Source: Shewanella sediminis HAW-EB3 (GTDB lineage: Bacteria > Pseudomonadota > Gammaproteobacteria > Enterobacterales > Shewanellaceae). From it: a DNA stretch of 64,000 bases. Under the pieces are notes generated by a model that searched no databases, was not told the DNA's origin, and saw only the letters and a list, made by a program, of their open reading frames with translations. Made by a program: the position numbers and the translations under genes. Shown piece after piece: positions 35,698-44,302 of the stretch (the stretch's first letter is position 1; each line of letters starts with the position of its first letter). The stretch is from the NCBI RefSeq assembly GCF_000018025.1, contig NC_009831.1, positions 3,534,001-3,598,000 of the forward strand, read 5' to 3'.

Positions 35698-36945
35698 ATG
35701 AGCAGAGATACTCTCAAGCCAGAAAACAGTGATGAGAAGCTCATCTGGTATAGCATTACCTATACCTACCTGTTTTGGCTGCTTGGCGCCATGTATCTTG
35801 TCGCACCTGTCATTGGCTGGATCTTGCTCCTACGTATGCTCAAACGTTTTATTTTTGATAGACAAGACTTCATCATGACTACGGCCCAATTATGCTGGAT
35901 AGTAGGCATGTTTATCATGCTGATAGCGTTAGTCATCGCTCACTTTGAACATGAACTCGGCCTGCCTAAACTGATAAAATCGAGCATAGGCTGGGCAAAA
36001 GGCTGGGCACTACTCGCGATATTCCCCTTAATTGGTTCACTCAATATTCGACCCGAAATCATCTACCGTGCCACCTGTGTGGTATGTAAGCATACCTTCT
36101 TCCTGTTTCCTTTTTGCGTCATCGCCTGGTTAGTTGGATTACCCGGCACCCTATATGTCTCGCCACTCAGTATCATAGGTGGCCCTGGCCCCGAATTTTT
36201 CAGTGTCAGCCTGTATGAGATCGATCCGGGCAGTGGCACCCCCAGATGGCGACTCTTTACCCCTTGGGCCCCGGCACTGGGTATGATGGGAAACCTCTTC
36301 TTAAACTTCGCCATACAGGAAAAAGATAAGCGCTTTAAAACCTATGGGATCCTTGGCAGCCTGCTGCTGGTGCTTATTTCACAATCACGATTAGCCTTAG
36401 TCTGTTACTTCACTCTACTCGGATATTTTTCCTTTATTCGTCACCACAAGTCACCCTGGCTCTACTTTATCGCCACACCTATGACTCTCTTAGGTGGCAT
36501 ATTTGGTACACAGGCGATCGAAAAGATAGAGATGAGCATCACGGCAATAAAAGCTGCCAGAGCGGGCTCAACCAGAGTACGTAAGCATCTGGCCGATATT
36601 GCACTGGAGCGGTGGGCCAGCGAAGCACTGGTATGGGGACATGGCATAGTGGAGAGGGGACCACATCTGGTGGAATATATGCCGATAGGCTCACATCATA
36701 CCTGGTACGGACTCCTGTTTGTCAAAGGGTTGGTGGGAGCCATCTCGCTGGCTTTACCTTTTCTTGTCAGCTTTATCACATTGATAGGTTCAATTTTAAA
36801 AGCCCCCATCGCGGCATCCGCAGTGGCCGTATTGCTGCAGCTTTTTCTATACACCTTCGGAGAGAATCTGGAGATTCTCGCCTACCTGTTCTGGCCAGGG
36901 TTGATCGTGATAGGCATAGCACATAAGAGTGGGCGTATTGTGTAG
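35698..36945 (+). CDS. O-antigen ligase/polymerase-like (Wzy/WaaL) integral membrane protein
   Basis: 415 residues with about ten hydrophobic segments and one larger central loop (~165-205) containing FSVSLYEIDPGSGTPRWRLFTPWAPALG. The ITLI-rich C-terminal helices and the GHGIVERGPH...MPIGSHHTWYG block match the O-antigen ligase (Wzy_C) pattern, in which a His/Gly segment lies in the last periplasmic loop. In this position it probably polymerises the EPS repeat, like SypL/VpsL. Its TAG stop is the TAG of the adjoining REP (GTGTAGGAC). A slippage-prone heptamer tract lies directly upstream. Confidence 0.8.
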   Translation: MSRDTLKPENSDEKLIWYSITYTYLFWLLGAMYLVAPVIGWILLLRMLKRFIFDRQDFIMTTAQLCWIVGMFIMLIALVIAHFEHELGLPKLIKSSIGWAKGWALLAIFPLIGSLNIRPEIIYRATCVVCKHTFFLFPFCVIAWLVGLPGTLYVSPLSIIGGPGPEFFSVSLYEIDPGSGTPRWRLFTPWAPALGMMGNLFLNFAIQEKDKRFKTYGILGSLLLVLISQSRLALVCYFTLLGYFSFIRHHKSPWLYFIATPMTLLGGIFGTQAIEKIEMSITAIKAARAGSTRVRKHLADIALERWASEALVWGHGIVERGPHLVEYMPIGSHHTWYGLLFVKGLVGAISLALPFLVSFITLIGSILKAPIAASAVAVLLQLFLYTFGENLEILAYLFWPGLIVIGIAHKSGRIV

Positions 36946-37276
36946 GACTGGCTTTTATGTAGGACCGGCTTTAGCCGGGAAGGGTGATACAAACACAGGC
37001 AAAAGCTTCGCGGCTGAAGCACGTTCCTACAACAGCTGAACCGCGCTCCTACATTGGGTGCAGGGAGGATCATTTCTTGTGTAGGACCGGCCTTAGCCGG
37101 GAAGGATGATACAAACACAGGCAGAAGCTTCGAGGCTGAAGCACGCTCCTACAACAGCTGAACCGCGCTCCTACAGAGGGTGCAGAGAGGATTATTTCTT
37201 GTGTAGGACCGGCTTTAGCCGGGAAGGATGATACAAACACAGGCAAAAGCATCGCGGCTAAAGCGCGCTCCTACAA
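36946..37276 (+). repeat. REP/REPIN cluster after the polymerase gene
   Basis: Three to four tandem REPINs, about 120 bp apart, of the form GTAGGACCGGCTTTAGCCGGG...GAAGCACGCTCCTAC. The first begins at the polymerase stop codon. The remaining gap to 37539 holds an operator-like palindrome and a weak sigma-54-like site. Confidence 0.88.
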
Positions 37277-37290
37277 AAACCATTTTCAAT

Positions 37291-37303
37291 TCGCATTTTG
37301 CAA
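37291..37303. promoter_or_regulatory. LuxO/SypG-type operator upstream of the flippase gene
   Basis: TCGCA-TTT-TGCAA matches the TTGCA-N3-TGCAA palindrome at 9 of 10 arm positions. It lies immediately after the REP cluster and 127 bp before the weak sigma-54-like site. Confidence 0.55.
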
Positions 37304-37429
37304 ACAGATCACTCCAGCATGCAGCGAATCTATCGCAGAACAGAAACAAGCAAACTGACCTCTCACCTAGACACTAACCAATAAATTAAAATAGGCAATA
37401 AAATCAGCACACTAAAGGAAAGCTGTTAG

Positions 37430-37447
37430 TTGGCATGAAACCTGTAA
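37430..37447 (+). promoter_or_regulatory. Weak sigma-54-like promoter for the flippase-glycosyltransferase genes
   Basis: TTGGCATGAAACCTGTAA has a good -24 element, but the -12 position is GT instead of GC. Spacing is right. I list it because an operator-like palindrome sits at the same relative distance as in the other promoters. Confidence 0.4.
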
Positions 37448-37539
37448 CGCTTATCTTAAGAAGATTTGAAGGAGTTATTTAAATCTCCGTTAAAACGCGT
37501 TTTTATTCACTCATTATTACCACACTAAAGGTCTCTTTA

Positions 37540-38907
37540 ATGAATAATGCATCCAAGCAATCATCTGATATTGAACAACCAGCCAAAAGCACTTTCTCAA
37601 TGAGTCTTTTCTGGTTAGGTTCGGCTCAGGTTCTTGGGCGCATCGTAAGATTAGCTTCCAGCATCATTTTAGCACGCTTATTGACGCCAGAGGTCTTCGG
37701 GCAAGTCGCTATTATTCTCGCCTGTTTCGAGCTTATCTGTACCCCGACAAGACGAATCACTTCTGCCGCATTGATAAAGATGGACGATGATTCGTTATTC
37801 GCTTCACTCCCCAATGCGAACAGAACAAATTGGATTGCCGCTATAACCGCCTTCGTTGCCATGAGCTTACTCAGTTGGCCCCTCGCCTTCTTCAACCAAG
37901 ATTCGACACTCATCGCGCCTATGATACTCATGGCAACAAGCTATCTTTTACTCCCCTTCGGTATGCTCTACGCCGCTATCAATCTCAGAGCCAACAACAT
38001 GCGACGCGTTGGTCGCGCAATTTTGTGGCAAACCATCACAGATGGCATTCTTACCGCTATCCTTGCGCTATCAGGGCTTGGAATTTGGGCCATTATTCTG
38101 CCTAAGGTGTTGGTTATTTTTGTCTGGATTGCCATACACAGATATCACAACCCGCTCTTTCAAGCTCAATCACTCACCAAACCCGACCAGGCTAAACCCC
38201 GCTCAGCATGGACTATCACACAGATGCTGCGCTTTGGTTCTCAGGTCGGTTTAAGCGATTTTAGTATCACATTAAGACAAAATATCGATTACCTCCTCGT
38301 CGGTTATTTTCTTGGCATCGAGGCGCTGGGGATATACTTTTTCGCCTTCAATACCAGCTTAGGGATCAGTTTAGGGATCATACAAAGTTATGGTACGGCA
38401 CTGTATTCGCACCTATGCGATAAAAGTAATCAAGCTTGGGATAGCATGGAAGTGGAACTTCAGAAACGCTATGTCCATTCGCTTAAGCTTATCCTGAAGA
38501 TCACGGTTCCCGTTATCGCGCTGCAATCGATACTCGCCCCCATCTATCTTCCTTTCGTCTACGGAAGCCACTGGATAGAAGCAGGCGCACTTCCTGTATT
38601 TGTTTTACTTTGCTTAAGCGGGCTCGTCAGACCTATCGGAGAGGCGACAAGTCAATTACTCATCAGCATAGGTGAGAGTAGATTGAACCTCTCATTTAAC
38701 CTGGGCTTTACCTTGCTGTTGGCTATCACCATTAGCGTATGCAGCCAGTGGGGCTTAACAGCTATAGCCCTGGGGATCTTAGTGATCCACCTGATTGCAA
38801 TGCCGGCATTTAATCTCTATATCCATCACTTCATTCTGAGCTCTCGAAAAGGAGCTAAACAAGATCAACTCAAGGGTTTTAACCGGGAGGTTCACCATGA
38901 CGCCTAA
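37540..38907 (+). CDS. Wzx-type polysaccharide flippase (MOP superfamily)
   Basis: 455 residues with about 12-14 hydrophobic segments. The N-terminal FSMSLFWLGSAQVLGRIVRLASSIILARLLTPEVFG is the typical start of lipopolysaccharide-type flippases (PF13440/PF01943), with LTPEVFG matching the conserved L-x-P-x-x-F/Y-G. It would move the undecaprenyl-linked EPS repeat unit across the inner membrane. It overlaps the next glycosyltransferase by 11 bp, showing coupled translation. Confidence 0.88.
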   Translation: MNNASKQSSDIEQPAKSTFSMSLFWLGSAQVLGRIVRLASSIILARLLTPEVFGQVAIILACFELICTPTRRITSAALIKMDDDSLFASLPNANRTNWIAAITAFVAMSLLSWPLAFFNQDSTLIAPMILMATSYLLLPFGMLYAAINLRANNMRRVGRAILWQTITDGILTAILALSGLGIWAIILPKVLVIFVWIAIHRYHNPLFQAQSLTKPDQAKPRSAWTITQMLRFGSQVGLSDFSITLRQNIDYLLVGYFLGIEALGIYFFAFNTSLGISLGIIQSYGTALYSHLCDKSNQAWDSMEVELQKRYVHSLKLILKITVPVIALQSILAPIYLPFVYGSHWIEAGALPVFVLLCLSGLVRPIGEATSQLLISIGESRLNLSFNLGFTLLLAITISVCSQWGLTAIALGILVIHLIAMPAFNLYIHHFILSSRKGAKQDQLKGFNREVHHDA

Positions 38908-39940
38908 AGTATCTGTAGTTATGCCTATCTATAACGTTCAACACTTTGTCAAACAGGCAATTAACTCTGTGTTAGCTCAAACCTTCACAGATTTTGAACT
39001 CATTCTCGTCAATGATTGCTCAACCGATAAGAGCCTTGAGATCAGTCGCACAATACTCGACCACAGGATCCGTGTCGTCAATCACGTCACCAACAAAGGA
39101 CTCGCCGCGGCACGTAACACAGGAATTCGCCATGCCATCGGGCGATACGTCGCCTTTATCGACTCCGACGATATGTGGCATGCCGACAAGCTTAAGATGC
39201 ATGTCGAGCATCTGAATAAGTCACCGCAAGTGGGAATAAGCTTCTCTCGCTCAAGCTTTATGAACCATAAGGGCAAACTGATCCACTTCTTTCAGATGCC
39301 ACAATTAACAGGGATCACCGCAGCGCATTTACTATGCAGAAACCCCGTTGGTAACGGTTCGGCTCCGGTGATCCGCCGGGAAACACTCAACGATATTCGT
39401 TTCCAGCCACTGGATCACGCTGAACACTACAGCTGTTACTTCGATGAGAAATTTCGTCAATCAGAAGATATAGAGTGCTGGTTACGAATCATAGCGACAA
39501 CGAATTGGAAGATGGAGGGGATCCCGGCGCCACTGACCTTCTACCGTCTTAACCAAGAGGGGCTCTCATCAAATATCATGAAGCAGCTCGCCTCGTGGGA
39601 GCAGATGATCGATAAGGCCAGACTATTCGCACCCAAGTTACTCAAGAAAAATGAGCAGAGTGCCAGGGCCTATCAGCTCAGATACCTGGCTCGCCAATCT
39701 ATTCGCAATGGGCAAGGTAAGGCTGCGATTAAACTGATTAACAAGGCGCTAAGCGTATCACCATCGATTATGCTCGATGAAACAGGCAGAACCTGTGTCA
39801 CCTTAACCGCCGCCTATCTGCTCTGGCTGCTCCCATCATCACTGTATAAGGTGTGTGAAAACATAGGCCAGTTTGGTATGGGGCACATCCAAAAGATGCG
39901 AATAAGCAGAGATGGCGTTAAATCGTCGCTAATATTGTAA
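38897..39940 (+). CDS. Family 2 glycosyltransferase
   Basis: 347 residues. GT-A fold: VSVVMPIYNVQHFVKQAINSV (nucleotide binding), ELILVNDCSTD, NKGLAAARNTGIRHA, and the DxD motif in VAFIDSDDMW near residue 93. The region after ~215 is helical and may dock on the membrane. It transfers one sugar of the EPS repeat; donor unknown. The GGGAGG site lies inside the flippase gene. Its TAA stop is part of a REP (TTGTAAGACCGG). Confidence 0.9.
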   Translation: MTPKVSVVMPIYNVQHFVKQAINSVLAQTFTDFELILVNDCSTDKSLEISRTILDHRIRVVNHVTNKGLAAARNTGIRHAIGRYVAFIDSDDMWHADKLKMHVEHLNKSPQVGISFSRSSFMNHKGKLIHFFQMPQLTGITAAHLLCRNPVGNGSAPVIRRETLNDIRFQPLDHAEHYSCYFDEKFRQSEDIECWLRIIATTNWKMEGIPAPLTFYRLNQEGLSSNIMKQLASWEQMIDKARLFAPKLLKKNEQSARAYQLRYLARQSIRNGQGKAAIKLINKALSVSPSIMLDETGRTCVTLTAAYLLWLLPSSLYKVCENIGQFGMGHIQKMRISRDGVKSSLIL

Positions 39941-40305
39941 GACCGGCTTTGATGTAGGACCGGCTTCAGTTATTTGTAAGACCGGCTTTAGCCGGGAAAG
40001 GTGATAAGAACGGCCCAAAATTCGCGGCTGAAGCACGCTCCTACAAAGGAGGGGAATTGGAGAGCTATAGTGTAAGACCGGCTTCAGCCGGGAAAGGTTT
40101 CGTGAACATTTCATGGCTGATTCGATTCACTGATTAAAAGCTTCGCGGCTGAAGCACGCTCCTACAAAGAGGATATGACCTGTTGCCATATCGTGTAGGA
40201 CCGGCTTTGATGTAAGACCGGCTTTAGCCGGGAACCGCCCATCCCACTACTAAAAATTCGTGGCTGAAGCACACTCCTACAGCAGCTAAAGCACGCTCCT
40301 ACTGT
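39938..40305 (+). repeat. REP/REPIN cluster after the glycosyltransferase gene
   Basis: At least five REP units in alternating orientation with stems such as ACCGGCTTTAGCCGGG and TTCGCGGCTGAAGC, beginning over the stop codon of the glycosyltransferase. The rest of the 547-bp gap holds the operator and sigma-54 promoter of the next gene. Confidence 0.88.
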
Positions 40306-40321
40306 CAAAACCCTTTATGCA

Positions 40322-40334
40322 TTGCAAACTGCAA
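40322..40334. promoter_or_regulatory. Perfect LuxO/SypG-type palindrome upstream of the sugar transferase fusion gene
   Basis: TTGCA-AAC-TGCAA, a perfect inverted repeat, lies 88 bp upstream of the -24 element of the sigma-54 promoter. Confidence 0.7.
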
Positions 40335-40407
40335 CTCTGAATCCCCCCACTGAATAATAAACCCGAACAAACCACACTAACCAGCTGAAATTATAGATAA
40401 ATAAGGT

Positions 40408-40425
40408 TTGGCCCGAACGATGCAT
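40408..40425 (+). promoter_or_regulatory. Sigma-54 promoter for the sugar transferase fusion, nucleotidyltransferase-like and tag-like genes
   Basis: TTGGCCCGAACGATGCAT has exact GG-N10-GC spacing and resembles the STAS promoter. The predicted start is ~54 bp before the ATG at 40488. Confidence 0.75.
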
Positions 40426-40487
40426 TACTCTTATATGAAAATGGTTTAACGCACTCAAACGGCTATATAGGCTTAAGGCAGGCAAGG

Positions 40488-42638
40488 ATGACAACTCAGA
40501 CTCATATCACTCAAACGGGCATTAAACCGTTTTCGGTAAGAGCTATCGACATCCTGGTAGCAGTATTACTGATAGCCGTGGCCTCACCGATATTAATACT
40601 CAAGTATATCTATAGAAGATGTCGTTATGGCTCTGCCATTGAATATGTCTACATCTACGGTTTGGACAATACACAGATAACTCTGTATCAATTCACCGGA
40701 GAGGGGATCTGTTGTCAATGGCCCCATCTGCTCAACTTACTAAAGGGTGACATTTCACTGCTGGGCACGGAGCAGAGCTATATTTTTGAAGAGGCCAGTG
40801 CTCATAACCCAGCCTCTTCCTTAACCCACAAGCTCTCAACCAACCAGCTCTCAAATCTGACGGAGATAAAACCGGGCCTGCTCTCTTTCAAACTCATGCA
40901 TCAACAGGTGGGATTAAGTTTCGAAAATCAGGATAACGCCATAATCAACGCTCACCGGAGCGCACTAAGCTACCTGCTCGCCATCTCCAGAACTCTCGTC
41001 ATCTGGTTATTCTCGAGCCATGACGCTAACAAGCACACGAAAACGATCCCTCTGTTTGATATCGAGTTGAACAACTTGAGTATGTCTGAGTTACTCACAA
41101 GGATCACAAGTCAAGCAAGACAAAGTAGAGCACTACCCATGTATAAACAAGCCGTGGATAAACAAGCGATGAATAAACCAGCCATGGCTCAATACGCATT
41201 TGTTAATGCCGATTGCATGAACATCAGCATAAAAAACAGCCAGTACCGACATTGCCTGCAAAATGCCTGCGACATGGTTTTTGCCGACGGTTCAGGGATC
41301 AGACTGGCAAGCCTGTGGAAAGGCTTAGCACCGAAGGACAATTTGAACGGTACCGACATGTTCCCCCTATTGTGCCAGCAACTTGCCGATAACGGGCTCT
41401 CCCTGTTTCTCTTAGGGGGGGAAGAGGGAATAGCGGCATCGGCAGCAGATAAAATGCAGTGCAGATTTCCAAGACTCAAGGTTGCCGGCACTCACCACGG
41501 CTTCATCGATGATCCCAAGCTTAATGATGCGGTCATCAAACAGATAAATGAATCAGGGGCATCGGTATTACTCGTCGCCATGGGGGCGCCCAAGCAGGAG
41601 CTTTGGCTTGCGAAGCATAAACACAGACTCGATGTCGCCGTCGGTATCGGGGTTGGCGGACTATTCGACTTCTATGCGGAAAAGGTCAAACGCGCACCAT
41701 TATGGGTGAGACAGATTGGGATGGAGTGGATATGCCGCCTATCTGAAGAGCCCGGACGTATGTGGAAGCGCTATATCCTAGGAAACCCCCTGTTTATCTA
41801 CCGGGTATTGAAAGAGATCCGCCGGGAAAGAGCACAGGCTGTGATGACTCAGAAAAGTATCCGCAAGGATAGCCATAAGCTTAATCAGAGTCATTCGGGT
41901 AATGGTGCGATGATTGAACCTGAGTGTAAAACAGACACAACAGCTTCAGATATCAGCATCGCAGACCTTTCGAATATTGAAACTAAAAATCTACTCGCAC
42001 TCACCCGCTGCCAACGTCAAAGGATCAGCAGAAGACTAGGCTGCGGCGTTAAGCGGATATTAGACCTGTTTGGCGCCTCATTTTTACTCTTACTTCTACT
42101 TCCCGCTCTGATGTTAGTGGCCTTGCTGATCCGAATCGAATCAAAAGGTCCGGTGCTATTTAGCCAGCAAAGAGCAGGAAAAAATAACACCCCATTTACC
42201 ATGTGGAAATTCCGCTCCATGTACCAGGACGCCGAGCAGCGACTGGGTAAACTACAAGCTGACAATGAGATGCAAGGGGGCGTGTTGTTCAAAATGAAAC
42301 GTGACCCTCGTATCACCTTAGTGGGCAAATTCATAAGAAAAGCCTCTATCGATGAACTGCCTCAGCTGTGGAATGTGATCTGCGGAGAGATGTCCCTGGT
42401 GGGCCCTCGCCCGGCTCTGGAGTCTGAAGTAAAACAATATTCTCTGAAAGAGAGAAAAAGATTAGCCGTAAAACCAGGCATAACCTGTATCTGGCAGGTG
42501 AGTGGACGCTCAGATATTCCATTTGACCGACAGGTGGAGCTGGATGTGGATTATATCTACCAACAGTCACTGCTCACCGATATTTGGATTTTACTTAAAA
42601 CCATCCCGGCCGTACTGCTCGCACGGGGGGCTTACTAG
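40488..42638 (+). CDS. Three-domain fusion: degenerate sugar transferase, WecG/TagA/CpsF glycosyltransferase, active WcaJ-type sugar-phosphate transferase
   Basis: 716 residues. Residues ~15-185 look like a decayed bacterial sugar transferase: VRAIDILVAVLLIAVASP, LLKGDISLLGTEQ and LTEIKPGLLSF mimic the family, but the catalytic Asp-Glu motif is absent. Residues ~200-445 are WecG/TagA/CpsF (FVNADCMN, ADGSGIRLASLW, LFLLGGEEGIA, VAMGAPKQELW). Residues ~520-716 are a complete polyprenyl-phosphate sugar-phosphotransferase (FTMWKFRSMYQDAE, KASIDELPQLWNVI, GEMSLVGPRPALESE, KPGITCIWQVSGRSD). It likely starts the EPS repeat on undecaprenyl phosphate and adds the next N-acetyl-hexosamine. A 5-residue repeat (YKQAV DKQAM NKPAM) sits just before the WecG core. 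Confidence 0.85.
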   Translation: MTTQTHITQTGIKPFSVRAIDILVAVLLIAVASPILILKYIYRRCRYGSAIEYVYIYGLDNTQITLYQFTGEGICCQWPHLLNLLKGDISLLGTEQSYIFEEASAHNPASSLTHKLSTNQLSNLTEIKPGLLSFKLMHQQVGLSFENQDNAIINAHRSALSYLLAISRTLVIWLFSSHDANKHTKTIPLFDIELNNLSMSELLTRITSQARQSRALPMYKQAVDKQAMNKPAMAQYAFVNADCMNISIKNSQYRHCLQNACDMVFADGSGIRLASLWKGLAPKDNLNGTDMFPLLCQQLADNGLSLFLLGGEEGIAASAADKMQCRFPRLKVAGTHHGFIDDPKLNDAVIKQINESGASVLLVAMGAPKQELWLAKHKHRLDVAVGIGVGGLFDFYAEKVKRAPLWVRQIGMEWICRLSEEPGRMWKRYILGNPLFIYRVLKEIRRERAQAVMTQKSIRKDSHKLNQSHSGNGAMIEPECKTDTTASDISIADLSNIETKNLLALTRCQRQRISRRLGCGVKRILDLFGASFLLLLLLPALMLVALLIRIESKGPVLFSQQRAGKNNTPFTMWKFRSMYQDAEQRLGKLQADNEMQGGVLFKMKRDPRITLVGKFIRKASIDELPQLWNVICGEMSLVGPRPALESEVKQYSLKERKRLAVKPGITCIWQVSGRSDIPFDRQVELDVDYIYQQSLLTDIWILLKTIPAVLLARGAY

Positions 42639-42694
42639 CCTGAGAGAACTCTTTAACCATAAAAACAATCACTTTTTACTATGGAGAGTAACCT

Positions 42695-44212
42695 ATGCAA
42701 GCCATAATTTTTGCCAATAGACTCGGAGATGAGCTCACTCCTCTGAATCATTACTACTGCCCCACCTTGCTCCCCGTAGGCAACAAGGCTGTCATTGACT
42801 ATACGTTAGAGGATATCGCTTCATCAGGCATCACGCAGGTCAAACTGGTTATCTCTCCCCAGGCAAAAGAGATTGAGCAACATTTGGGGTCGGGTAAAAA
42901 GTGGGGAGTTGAAATTGAGTACTTCCTGAGTAAGCCAGAGGAGGAGACCTCGGCCGTGTTAAAACGCCTCTCACTCGATACGCAAGATAAGTTACTGCTT
43001 GTCAGGGGAGATATATTCCGTTCGCCATCGATTATGCAGTTTATCGAGTTCTCAAAAGAGTTCCCGGACAACTTTGTTCAAGCCAAGATGGCCAACCAGA
43101 ATGCGGGGATGATGTTATTACCGGCAGCCCTCCCCCACATCGCCGATCTTAATTGGCCCCTGACTCAGCAAGACAATGAAGAAGCCGTTGTCACCTTGGT
43201 TCTTCATGGACATTGCTGCAGGCTGGACAGTATCCAATCATATATGGATACCAACCTAAGCCTGGCAGCCAACGAATTTCCTTCACTAACTCCTATGGAG
43301 CGCAGTTACAACTCAGCCAACCCCGAGCAAGACTTTTATGTTGGCGCAAAGGCACGAACAGGACAGTTAAACGATCAACAGGGATGGGGGATCCTTGGGG
43401 AAAACGCTTGGATAGATCCCAGCGTCACCATGAAAAACTGTATTTTGGTCGGCAATGATTGCCAGGTAGATAAAGGTTCAATACTGAATAACTGCCTGGT
43501 GTTACCCCATACCTACGTTGGCGAAGGCTTAGAGGTAAAGGACAGTATTTTGTGTAAGAACCTGCTGATAAATGTAAGGACCGAGGGCGTCATAGAGATA
43601 GACGATCAAGCTCTGATAGGCTCTTGCAAAGTGGCAGTGAAAGGGGGCACAGATAAAACGGGTTTAATCACGCGATTTTTACTCTTCATTTTACTTACTA
43701 TGAGTTTACCTTTATGGCCTCTGTTACAGGCGGTTTCATTCATCAACAGCTACGGGGTAAAGAATAGCGACAATAATAAGAGCGAATCACCAAAAGATTC
43801 GCTATCCGAACCGGCATTAGGAGCAAGGATAACACAGAGCTACAAAGATAATCTGGGGCATACTTTCCAAACATGGAAGTGGAACATATCCCCAATGATA
43901 TTGGCACTAATTCCTCAACTGTATTACGTCATCAGTGGCAGATTAGATCTCTTTGGATCCTCCCCGCAAGTCAGTTATTCCCACGGGCAAACAACAGACC
44001 GCTTGGGGGTATTTGGCCCCGTGCAACTCCTTCTCGATGAATCGGCTCCACAAGAGGAAAGAGCCCTGTTAGCGCTTGAATTTGAAGCTAATAATCACAG
44101 CACAAAATACCTTTCACTTATTTGGTGCTCCTTGCGAGTGCACAGCCAGTCCCTTGGATTCAACCATAGAGGCTCAAAACACCGTGGCTCAATGAGTGAA
44201 TTTGAGTCGTAG
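42695..44212 (+). CDS. Degenerate sugar-nucleotidyltransferase/left-handed beta-helix protein with membrane and sugar transferase-like C-terminus
   Basis: 505 residues. The N-terminus (MQAIIFANRLGDELTPLNHYYCPTLLPVGNKAVIDYTLE) has the shape of an NDP-sugar pyrophosphorylase, but the glycine-rich G-x-G-T-R-L loop is missing. A hexapeptide beta-helix (~225-320: WIDPSVTMKNCILVGNDC) follows, then a hydrophobic segment (~328-348). The end (IPQLYYVISGRLDLFGSSP) echoes the LPQLWNVI..GEMSLVGPRP motif of sugar transferases, again without the catalytic residues. It may be a scaffold or regulatory partner of the preceding fusion protein. The true activity is unknown. Confidence 0.65.
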   Translation: MQAIIFANRLGDELTPLNHYYCPTLLPVGNKAVIDYTLEDIASSGITQVKLVISPQAKEIEQHLGSGKKWGVEIEYFLSKPEEETSAVLKRLSLDTQDKLLLVRGDIFRSPSIMQFIEFSKEFPDNFVQAKMANQNAGMMLLPAALPHIADLNWPLTQQDNEEAVVTLVLHGHCCRLDSIQSYMDTNLSLAANEFPSLTPMERSYNSANPEQDFYVGAKARTGQLNDQQGWGILGENAWIDPSVTMKNCILVGNDCQVDKGSILNNCLVLPHTYVGEGLEVKDSILCKNLLINVRTEGVIEIDDQALIGSCKVAVKGGTDKTGLITRFLLFILLTMSLPLWPLLQAVSFINSYGVKNSDNNKSESPKDSLSEPALGARITQSYKDNLGHTFQTWKWNISPMILALIPQLYYVISGRLDLFGSSPQVSYSHGQTTDRLGVFGPVQLLLDESAPQEERALLALEFEANNHSTKYLSLIWCSLRVHSQSLGFNHRGSKHRGSMSEFES

Positions 44213-44302
44213 ATTTAAAACCAATGGTGAGTGAGCAAAGCCCGTAGAAAAAAGCTTTTAGAGAGCAGCATTTAAAATACCAAACGTTCGAGGAGAAGAC
44301 CC

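Noticed and set aside
35265..40305. REP sequence TAGGACCGGCTTTAGCC as a sigma-54 promoter (GG-N10-GC)
   Set aside because: The spacing fits by chance, but the -24 and -12 bases do not match and it would occur in every REP, in both orientations.
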